Of a DNA stretch of 40,635 nt, positions 32,338 to 40,635 are shown in pieces. Source of the stretch: Atkinsonella hypoxylon (lineage: Eukaryota > Ascomycota > Sordariomycetes > Hypocreales > Clavicipitaceae); assembly GCA_000729835.1 (NCBI GenBank), contig JFHB01000255.1:1-40635 (forward strand), in the 5' to 3' direction. Numbering within the stretch: position 1 is the first letter of the stretch; every line of letters begins with the position of its first letter. The notes under the pieces were generated by a model. The model did no database searches. It worked only from the letters and a program-made list of their open reading frames with translations, and was not told the DNA's origin. The position numbers were made by a program, and so were the translations under genes.

Positions 32338-33659
32338 GTCTTGAAAGGCTTTGAAACTGCGTTTGTGTACATGATGTGCGAGACGGTGTTGGAGGCTGGA
32401 CGTGGCAACCTGATGCTAGTGAGACAATATGTGCGACGTTATGACTACCTTTGATCCAGGCATCATCTGCCGTTTGGCGTGCGCTTTAACCCTATTATTT
32501 TTTTTTTTTTTTTTTAAAAAAAAAAAATACACTTTTTGATTCAGGCGTCTCAACAAAGTTTCCTTTTCTTGGCAGTGAATGGTACCGCCTCTAAGCTCGA
32601 TTCAGGAACATGGCATCGCTAGTGACTGCGGAATCGTCCCAGGCAGAGCATCAGTCGCTTCTATGCCACGCATATTTACGCCTTCCATCGAGGTGAAACG
32701 CAGTTTTTCAATATCATGACACTACAACTAGTTCATTTTGCACAAGCGATGACCGTTTCCCATTCAAAACCCATTTATAAGAGGAAAGAACTTCATTTAT
32801 TTCGCAATTGCCTTCCTGCCCGTGGCTTGCAGGGAAATCTTTATGCCCGCCAAGCGCAGGACTCATGCATGTATACCCCGTATACATTCCTTCCAGGCGA
32901 AATTACATTCAGATATCCTACGCGACATCCACCACTAGACCCCCCCCCCCCTCCCGCGTAAACGGGGTCCTTCTCATCTCATCGTCGGGCGGGCAAAGCA
33001 TATCCGGCATCCGTACTAGTCGGTCCGTCGGAGCACGTCACTGTCTCGCAATACCTCATCAGCGAGATGATATCCGGGGGCATCTCGGACCAAGCTGGTG
33101 CCGTTTCCAAACACCGCGACAATAGATCTGGATCTTGAGCTGCCACGGCCGATTCCAGCTAGGTCGTCTCCAAGCGTGCTGGTACCTGTTCCTCGTCACT
33201 GGCCACAAGTCTATCCTGGCGGTCTAACGCACGTGAATGACACATACGCGCACAACGAAGATATTGTGTATTCATAGCCTCCAGAGCGCCAATAGCCTCG
33301 GGAGTGATGCATGTATGGCGAAGGGTGTAATACCATGTCGCCGGTATCTTGTCCTGAAGCGCCATCCGGGATTGGTCTCATCACATGCAGCACCTTAGCG
33401 CTCGGCTGATCGCGAATCCGAAGTGCCCATGGTCAATCTCTTCTCGAAGCTGAATCAAGCGCTGTATTCCTGGTTGTCTATACAAAGAATCTCAAGGAAC
33501 TTTTCCAGGAGTCACTGGAGTAGTGATATCGCCGTTCAAAAAATGCGACATTTTGTCAACGCCAACTTGGCTTTAAGACGGAGATCTCAAGTTAGCCATC
33601 AAACTCCCTGTCCAGTATGTCCAGTATATGTCATTCAAAGCTTCAAACGCCAGGGCAAC
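32338..33659. other. Convergent intergenic region with a T18A12 tract
   Basis: 1.3 kb between two genes that face each other. 32498-32527 is a run of 18 T followed directly by 12 A, a perfect A/T hairpin candidate. A C-run lies at 32941-32950. Short frames exist, such as a 68-codon one on the minus strand at 33159-33365, without recognisable features. Confidence 0.55.
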
Positions 33660-35454
33660 TCACGGAGTAAGCATGGCTATGGTAAGCTCATCACAATCAT
33701 CCGGCCGCGCATACATCCAGAAATTCTTGAAGTTCATGTCTTTGATCGCAAACTGCGGCTTCTCTCGCCATGCACGGAAAAATTCCACTGAGCTGCTGGC
33801 TTCCCAGAGGTGGCGGGAGGCAGTGAAGGTGTTTCCCCTGCACCACATGTCCTTGCCGGCTACATCGTGTTAGCATGAGCACTATATCGTAGAACAAAAT
33901 GAGGACGACCACACTTACGCAGTTCTGATTTGAGCATGAAGGAGAGACACCTGGTAGCGGCGGCGACTGTAATCGTACGACGAAGGCTCTCGATGAAGAC
34001 CCAGCTCTGCAGTTGTAAGCATCATTATTCAAAGAAAGACAGGAGGCATGACGTGTGCGTGGTGGCGCGTAGTTACTAACCTCCCAAGACTTCGGTGGCC
34101 TCTCTCTGATGGAGCTATTGTCGGCGTCTTGCCAACCCATCTCGAGCTCTATCTCATCGCGCACCTGCTGCAAGTCCTTCAGCCATGCCGACATGACTGC
34201 ATTCTCCCTCTCCACGGCGGCTCGCAAACCAATATCGCCGTCAAAGAACCTCATCGAGTTGAGGACTACGAGGGCCTGGACACGAGCTAATTTTTCCGCA
34301 CGGCTCACAGCGTGCTCTCCTTCACGGTGGATCTCCCGAGCAGCGTCAATGAGGAGTTTCAGAGTCCAGCCTTTATTCGAAGGGCTGCGCACCGTATAAG
34401 CTGCGGATGCTGCAAACGCCGCGAGAATTGTCTTTGGTAGCTGACCCCTCCAGAGACGAGGATGTATAAAGGGCAGAGCTCTCGTCTGAGTAAACGTGTT
34501 GTGCATCGTAGTAAGGAAGTTGACAATTTTCCCAATAGGAGTATTGGGGTCGTGCACAGAGAGAGGATCGACATCCAAAGAGAAGGACTCACAGCCCTGG
34601 AGGCAATCCGGGTCACGGAGAGGCTGATGCTGTTGCTGTTGAGGCAAGGAATAGGAATGGGGCACCATGGCAGCAGCCAGGTCTGTGGGCACAGGCGGAA
34701 TGCTTAATTTATCGGTGACCTCGGGACTGAATGAAGACGAATGTAGATTCCAAGTGTCGTGGTCATAGTAGCCAGCGGTCTGGGCCATGAAGTCCACGAT
34801 GGAGAAGTCAAGTTGGCCATCTCCCTGTGCTCCAGATCCAAGAGATATGCCAACGTCAGATTGCAGACTCTCGGGACTAGTATCTGTGCCAGTACCCATG
34901 CTGTCCATGTCGAAATCCATGTCGAAATCTGGAACATCAGAAACGCAGGACGAGCTGTTAGTGGCAGAAGACGAGGTGACAGTGGGCATGGCACCAACAC
35001 ACGACGTAGAGATGTTTTCCCCGACGGCAGAAGCAGAAGCAGAAGCAGAAGCAGAAGCAGAAGCGGAGGCGGAGGCGGAGGCGGAGGCGGAGGCGGACAA
35101 GGGAAATGAGCCCGATATCGAGGAAACCAAGGGTGGCCTTGTGGACTCTCCAGCGGAGGACGAGGCGGCCATGTCGGTTGCAGATGGTTCGGCGCATGGC
35201 GAAGCATGGCCAAGCGATGCGCCAGGAGGCAACTTCTGGTACACGCAGTCCAGTCCCTTGCTAGAGCAGCGAGTGCATCGAGGAGTACGCTTGTCGCACC
35301 GGCGCTTGCCTCTCACACAGGCATTGCAGCTCTTTTGACGAGACGCCGCAGAAGCATTATCATCAAGCTTCGCAAAGCCGGCACGGGTGTTGTTGCTGCT
35401 GATGGGATCGGATGAAGGGTCCATGTCGTCCCAAGCTCTCTTCATAGTGTTCAT
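33660..35454 (-). CDS. Zn2Cys6 (Gal4-type) transcription factor
   Basis: Fungal binuclear zinc-cluster DNA-binding regulator; target genes are unknown. Three exons (35454-34081, 34006-33919, 33859-33660) give 553 aa. The zinc cluster has Cys43, 46, 53, 60, 63 and 70 in CX2CX6CX6CX2CX6C spacing, with basic residues between. A Ser/Ala dipeptide run (about 120-142) comes from a hexanucleotide repeat. An acidic DFDMDFDMDSM stretch and a short poly-Gln (QQQQHQ) follow. The C-terminal half (from about HPRLWRGQLPKTILAAF) is helical and resembles the middle homology region of such regulators. It ends DELTIAMLTP. Both introns are GT-AG; the second restores PGKDMWCRG. There is no biosynthetic cluster beside it to suggest a pathway. 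An alternative ATG lies three codons in. Confidence 0.9.
33860..33918 (-). other. Zn2Cys6 gene intron 2, 59 nt
   Basis: GTAAGT donor, GCTAAC branch-like sequence, GTAG acceptor, phase 1. Confidence 0.82.
34007..34080 (-). other. Zn2Cys6 gene intron 1, 74 nt
   Basis: GTTAGT donor and CTGCAG acceptor, phase 0, joining KSWE to SWVFIESLRR. A second AG two bases downstream would break the frame. Confidence 0.8.
35028..35097. repeat. Coding hexamer repeat giving (Ser-Ala)n
   Basis: On the coding (minus) strand about six TCCGCC units are followed by about five GCTTCT units, so one amino-acid repeat is written with two homogeneous codon blocks. This suggests two expansion episodes or gene-conversion-like spread of a synonymous change. 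Confidence 0.85.
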
Positions 35455-35547
35455 GATTGCATTTGTCCAGGGCTGGGCTAAGTGAGGTTGATGAGCCAGG
35501 GAAGCTGAACGTGGACGAGGTGTGGGACGCTGATAAGCCTAGGTTAG

Positions 35548-35603
35548 GTACCCAGGTACCTGACAGTTGATGGTCCCCTAGTAGGTACCTAGGTACGTAC
35601 CTG
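35548..35603. repeat. GGTACCTAGGTAC motif cluster upstream of Zn2Cys6 gene
   Basis: Overlapping palindromic GGTACC/CCTAGG units, including ACCTAGGTA at 35587-35595, lie 95-150 bp upstream of the regulator's ATG. They could be binding sites in its promoter, but similar clusters also occur far from any start. Confidence 0.5.
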
Positions 35604-36000
35604 GAGTACACGGTACAACAAAGACGGTAAGGTAAATAGATGATTAAATTTCAAATTTCAAATTTCAAAAAAAAAAAAAAATTTTGACAACGTGAGCATG
35701 TGTAGATCGGAAAGAGAGAAAAGAAAGAAACAGAACAGAACAGGCAGAAAAGGAAGCCACGCAAACTTCTTAGCCATTCGCCCTGAAACCCGCCATCGGC
35801 CGCAGACAATAAGAAGACATCATGCGAACAACGAGCGAAAACGAAAGCACAAAAAAGCTGGACCAGACTTTGTACATCATCCCCTTGGGGAGAATAAGGC
35901 TCCAGGTACAAAGGCGACAGGACTCGATCCAATCAAATTGATTGCTGTAGGATACACGGAATATATCTCCTTCTATACGAAATTGTACTGTAATATAAGT

Positions 36001-36099
36001 ACCTAGGTACCCAGGCACTACTAATAACAGTCCGAGCTACAAAGAGGAACATTAGTTACACGTCTCACAACCCCATTACCTAGGTACCTAGGTAGGTAG
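36001..36099. repeat. Second ACCTAGGTA cluster
   Basis: ACCTAGGTA at 36001-36009, 36078-36086 and 36086-36094, with further GGTAGG and GGTACC units between and around them. Confidence 0.6.
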
Positions 36100-37880
36100 T
36101 TTTCGAAGGTTACCTAAGGTCGCTCGGGCTGCGCCTACTCGTCAGCGATTAAAGTGGATCCACCATGTACCTGGAGCCTGCCTTATCGTCCCCAAGGGGA
36201 TAACTAGTCAGCTTCAACCCGCCGCCCTTCAAGGGCTCAGCGGCCGCCAACCCTTGAAGTCCGCTGACAGGCCCCGCAAACTCCGCAACTCCGCCACTTC
36301 CACCAGAACAGTTGTCAGACGCCGAGGCAATTTCAGAAAGTCAGTAACTAACTAGTTAGTTATGAATAAGTATGGCTCTCGGCCCAGCAACGCCCTCCAC
36401 TACAATGGTTATTTGGGATGTTTGGATTGTACGGCATCATCAAGTGAACCACGGCCTCAAGTTTCCAGTTAGTCCTTGCTCGTGGCGTCTACAGAAGCAC
36501 CAGGACAGTTCCGCTTGATGTTCCCTCCCATTGCTAGTGTTGCCAATATGCTAGGCCTCAGGGATTCCCCTTTCCATATGCTTCTGTCGTCTGTTCCAAT
36601 TCTCGCATCCAATTCTCGCAAAGTCTCATCACGGCATACCCTGCCATGTCACACCACATCACCTCACATCACATCACAAAAACGCCTATACCATTCATTG
36701 TCAAGAGTCGTGGAAAAGCATAGCGATCAATCTTCCAGTTTGAATCATTGGTGGCCAATGCATCCATTAAACTCTAACATGGTCGTACTATATCACACCG
36801 AAGCTCCGTAGCCTTAAATCCCCCTCGACGTCGGAGCTACCCTTTGATACGCCTCCTTTCCTGCGGAAAGATTTTTACCCTTGCTGAAGTCCTTGTGCCC
36901 TCTGAATCCAAATATAGTCGAAGAGAATTTTTTTTTTCTTTTTGGAAAAATGAACCAAATCGATCCAGCCTCTCTGGTATAAAAGCTGTGCCTCGTTACG
37001 AAAGGGGTCCCGCCCACCCCTTCCAATTTACATCCTCCATATGATGGGTATGTACAACCTCCTCGAATTCCGTGCCATAACACGTCATCTGCTGCGACAT
37101 ACTGTGCCCACAGTCACATTGGATTCCTTGCGAAGTGGGGCAAATCCAAGTTCTCTCGCTTTGAATATCAGGCACCATCTGTCACAAGCCCACAGACGTG
37201 GCAATTAATACGACGCGGCTGACAGGTCCAAACTGTCTCCCTTGGTCGTCATATGCGAGGCCATTTGTTGATTGTCCGTTTCGCGAAGGCAAACGGCGCC
37301 GCGTCCATAATCGAGCGGTCTTTGCAATAGTGCACAATAGTAAGGCGAAATCCAAGCCGTGCGCACCGATAGGGCTGGTTCGGAATCAGAAACTTTTCGC
37401 AAAGCAATCGCAAAAATGCCACTTAATGAGCTAGCGTCAGTAGTAATGACATGCTAGCCCTAGGCCCATCGAAGCACTGAAAGCATCCCTGACACAAATG
37501 CAGGGAAGAGCCAGGCAAAAAAAAAAACGTTGACATAACGGCGGCAAGGGAAAAAAAAAGAAGCGACAAAGAAAAAGCCGGTCTCGCAGAAAGAAACGGA
37601 AATCATGTAATAACACAGAGAAGCTCATGAGACTTCGAATAGAAGAACTCGTTACTGCAGGCGCAGCTGCCTTTCCCAAGCGTCTTCCAGCTACGGCTAG
37701 TGACGTGTGATTTATAAATCTTATCCAGATGTCTGTCGTCAAATCGTGTATTTTCTCAATAAAAACAAAGGAATTTTTTTGGTCTTCGATGACAACGTAC
37801 GAAGTTGGGTGAAAGCCTGGCATCCATGCGAATGGTAGGCTATGCCGGCATTGAGCATCAAGAAAAAGCAATTAGTACCG

Positions 37881-39608
37881 CTAGTACCTCTCTTGTCGGT
37901 AGCCGTTGACTCGAGGGCCTTCGTATTGAACACCAGTCATGGAATCGGGCCCACTATGAATGGAGCGAAGAGGCGGCAGCTCGGTGCGGTTGGTGCTTGC
38001 ATATGGGTCGCTTCCGTAACTTGTAGATTGCGAATTTTGAGCTGGTGGTGCCGGGGGTGCAGCCGAAGGTGGCGGTACTTGTTGTGCGTAACCCGTCGAG
38101 TTTAACTCTCCTCGAAGCTGAGCACTCTCCATACGCATGCTTTGGAGCTCACGGCGTAGCATTTCGTTCTCGGCCGTGGCAGTGTTGTAGTGCGACTGAA
38201 GCACACGTATGTGATCACATTGTCTCTGGTGCTCGGCAATGGCTGTTTCCAATACAATGTTAGCATGACCAGACATGTATTGCGAATCCGCTTTTCACCC
38301 TAGGTGCTCCCCCGCCATCTCTTCCGACACTGAACAAGAATTTACCTTTGGTGAGTATTTCCCATTTTGATGCCTTAGACCCGCGTTCTTGGGGCATTAG
38401 GTCTCGCAACTGGTCGAAAAGCTCCTTCATCTCTGTCCGTCTCTTCCGCTCCGCAAGCTTGTGGCTAACCCGTAATTCTGGAGTCCGACTGTACGGTTGT
38501 GAACCAGCTGGCCCATTGACCTCTTCAGCCTGCAGGTCGCTTAACTGCTTGTGCTGCATAGTGTGGTGATGGACTGGAGGAAATTCGCTAGAAATATTCG
38601 ACACACGCGCATACTCAGTCCCATCCTCAAGTCTTCGCTGTCCTGGTGGAAGCCTCGACTCGGTCGTGAACTGGCTGCTGGCAATCGATTCCGTAATGCT
38701 ACTACGGCGGGAGTCATTATATTGGCCAGTAGGTCCGACCCGTTGGATTTCCTCTTCGGGGAAAGCCCAAGCCTGACCCTTTGTTGGCTCGGCAGCTCGT
38801 GCGATATGACTGGTGGCAGGGCCAGTAATGGCGGGTGCGGTTTTGATCACCTTCGGCTCAACCGGATTTCGCTCAGCACTAGGTTGGTAGCCATTGGAAA
38901 TACGGTGTACTGAAAGGGATTCCAGTCCAGGTCGAGGATTCCTTTGCGAGTGAAGATTGTTTTGAATCGATGTCGTTGAGTGGTTGTTGCTGGTATACGG
39001 AGAGGATCCCAGGCGCATATCACTGATGCCCTGGTTGATCCTGCTGTCTACACTTTCTCTTCTAGGCCCAGCAGCAGCCAGATTCTCTCCCAAAGTGGCT
39101 CCATTATGGGACTCAATTGAGGTTGGCCGTTCGAACCGACGATCGTGTGTGGGAGACGTGGGGGAGACCATGGACGCGACGCTCATGTTACTAGCTGAGG
39201 GCGAGACGAGTGCCTGAGGAACCATGTTGGCCGCAACTGGCGAGGGTGTCTTGTCTGCCACAGAAGATTGATACCCAGACCCTGCTGGACTAAGTCCATT
39301 CACGCTAAAGGATGCGGCCGAAGTGTCTGCAGTATTGCCTCTTGTTAGCCACTAACGTCTAGAACGAACCGAGCATTCTCGCCGCATTTCCACAATAAAG
39401 TAAATGATAAAGTCATTTTGAAGCATGGTCTGGTTCAACTAGGGTCAGACATACGTTTACTAGACATGTCGGTGGTTGAGTAGAATCCGGAGTCTCGTAG
39501 ATGGGGCGGAGCGTGGCCGTTTGTTAGTGGTTGGTCGTCATTGTTGAGAATATTATTCAGTCCAGCCACTTTAGGTGGCGCGGTTGATGGTAGATTTTGT
39601 GTCTCCAT
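37881..39608 (-). CDS. bHLH transcription factor (Esc1-like)
   Basis: DNA-binding regulator with a basic helix-loop-helix domain expected to bind E-box-type sites as a dimer. Three exons (39608-39455, 39326-38346, 38242-37881) give 498 aa. The long N-terminus (1-330) is Ser/Pro/Asn-rich and probably disordered. The bHLH runs from about 335 to 395: basic region HKLAERKRRTEMKELF with the His-Glu-Arg pattern for E-box contact, loop RGSKASKW, and helix 2 EILTKAIAEHQRQC. A coiled-coil-like continuation (HIRVLQSHYNTATAENEMLRRELQSMR) follows. The tail is Pro/Ala/Ser/Tyr-rich. Introns of 128 and 103 nt are GT-AG; the second cuts helix 2 between Lys378 and Ala379. Of fungal factors I know, the domain is closest to S. 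pombe Esc1; the target pathway is unknown. Confidence 0.9.
38243..38345 (-). other. bHLH gene intron 2, 103 nt
   Basis: GTAAAT donor and AAACAG acceptor, phase 1, with a GCTAAC branch-like site. It interrupts helix 2; retention would give a truncated protein reading GKFLFSVGRDGG after the loop. Confidence 0.85.
39327..39454 (-). other. bHLH gene intron 1, 128 nt
   Basis: GTATGT donor and CTGCAG acceptor, phase 1. It joins the first 51 residues (METQNLPSTAPP...TDMSSK) to HTSAASFSVNGLSP. The first exon is supported by its clean ATG and open frame but less conserved than the rest. Confidence 0.72.
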
Positions 39609-40635
39609 AACTGCAGAGCTGCGTGTGCTCTGCGATTTTAGGCGACCGCGACTGCTACCACCTCGGTGGCTTCACTGATCATTCACCCTGAATAGCTTGG
39701 TCTTAGGACAAGGTCTGTTCTGTCCTCTTAGGGTGCAACAAAAAGTCGACTCGCGCAAAAGCCGCGCAAGATTTCCGACGAGCCGTCGGCTTCGGGCGAG
39801 AACCGATTCCGAGGACCCAATTGAATGGTACAGAATTGACCAAAATTCGTGCAAAGAGTCGTTTCGTAAATGTTGATGTTGTATAACGGCTGCAACGCTG
39901 TGAACGAGTGTGTAGTTGTTATATTAAATAGCGGCTTGAGCTGGTTCAAGCTTGGAATCGGTTCCGAAACGAGCCATGAGACGATGAAGAAACTCGGTCG
40001 TAGATGGACGAATAGCGCTGCAGATAGGATAGTCTATTCGTAAGAAACTATTTCACAGCATAGGCGGATCCCAGGTCACAGATTGTACTTCTGCTCGGGT
40101 GGATTGACGTTGAGAATTGGACGGCGCAATTGGGACGGGGGAACGTTTTGGCGCAGGAGGATGGATGTCCACAGTTTGATTTCAGGCCCACGACGTTCAG
40201 AGCGTTTCGAGGAAGCGGATAAAGAAGGGTTCACGGAGGTGCGGCACCCCAAAGGGGTGTATTCTCGTTCTCGTTGAAGGAGCGAAGGAGAGAAGGAGAG
40301 CAGGCCGACCTAATACACTGACCATGCGTGAAGACAAGTTCGACGACTAGAGTAGGAAAAAGAGACCATGAGGAAGTTGGAGCGAGTCCGGGGTGAGCCG
40401 TCAAGGGCACCAGAGAGGACTTTCGACAGTACAAGTACATGCAGGCGAGCAAGCCAGTCAAGTTCCAGGACAAGAGGGGAACGCCACTAGACGCCGCTGG
40501 ACTAGGGTATAGCGTGGCACAAAATACTACCAGACGTCCCGGGCCCCAGCGGTGCTCGCGCCCTCCACTCCCCCCCCATCCGCATCGCCATGCTATCGCC
40601 CGCCGGCTGGTCGCTACTACTAGCCACTGGGACGT
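39609..40635. promoter_or_regulatory. Upstream region of the bHLH gene
   Basis: The last kilobase of the window. No open frame here looks coding. It should hold the 5' leader and promoter of the bHLH gene, and near the right edge possibly the leader of another gene (C-rich stretch 40560-40580 and sequence to the end). No specific site is claimed. Confidence 0.45.

Larger units (their letters stand above)
35455..37880. other. Intergenic region with ACCTAGGTA clusters
   Basis: About 2.4 kb between the Zn2Cys6 start and the bHLH stop. It has ACCTAGGTA at 35587, 36001, 36078 and 36086, three AAATTTC units followed by an A14 run (35646-35680), T/A runs (36928-36936, 37519-37528) and no supported gene. 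Plus-strand frames such as 36476-36811 lack family features. Confidence 0.55.

Noticed and set aside
33159..33365. 68-codon minus-strand frame
   Set aside because: Too short and without features; a second frame is open over the same bases.
34704..35338. Frames of 169 and 183 codons over the Zn2Cys6 gene, with Pro/Leu or Glu/Ala runs
   Set aside because: Their runs are the hexamer repeat read in other frames or on the other strand; the zinc-cluster frame explains the region.
1..40635. tRNA, rRNA or CRISPR features
   Set aside because: A scan for B-box-like GGTTCGA sequence, rRNA-like blocks and regularly spaced repeats with unique spacers found none; the tandem arrays have no spacers.

Overview
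The window looks like nuclear DNA of a filamentous ascomycete, most likely a Sordariomycete and probably Hypocreales. The genes are split by short (55-128 nt) GT-AG introns, intergenic regions are long and rich in microsatellites, and the products (DUF7707-type GPI protein, Zn2Cys6 regulator, Esc1-like bHLH factor, Sls1/Sil1 homologue) are typical of Pezizomycotina. The taxonomic placement is inference from these families, not a database match. No bacterial-style operon, CRISPR array, rRNA or tRNA gene was found.

Layout. 1-9466 is a gene-poor block with a 22-copy heptamer minisatellite, G-runs, purine tracts, a hexamer array and one clear 387-bp element bounded by 35-bp near-perfect inverted repeats (7046-7432). 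9467-12479 (+) encodes the exosome RNase Dis3/Rrp44. It converges on NUG1 (14486-12778, -), a circularly permuted nucleolar GTPase of 60S biogenesis. Across NUG1's promoter lies a probable decayed ORF (14752-15110). 16593-15811 (-) is a three-exon GPI-anchored DUF7707-type surface protein. After about 2.9 kb without a gene come a SET/MYND protein (21239-19448, -; one intron has a GC donor) and the ER nucleotide exchange factor SIL1 (22972-21728, -; ends in HKEL). 23000-27272 is accessory-looking DNA with a candidate small secreted His-rich peptide, an orphan ORF and a decayed fragment resembling the C-terminus of LIS1/NudF/PAC1. 27273-28179 (+) is a membrane-anchored glutaredoxin with an EF-hand-like acidic loop. 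A 16-bp minisatellite (29203-29482) precedes a long-chain acyl-CoA synthetase (30050-32337, +). A Zn2Cys6 regulator (35454-33660, -) and a bHLH regulator (39608-37881, -) fill the right part; the last kilobase is the bHLH upstream region.

Functional view. The genes are mostly housekeeping (RNA decay, ribosome assembly, ER folding, redox, lipid activation) plus two transcription factors and a cell-surface protein. They do not form an obvious biosynthetic cluster or defence system. I did not find a convincing new multi-gene system. The items most worth following up are the inverted-repeat element, the LIS1-like relic, the dispersed intergenic motifs TACGGAGTA and ACCTAGGTA, and the small secreted-peptide candidate.
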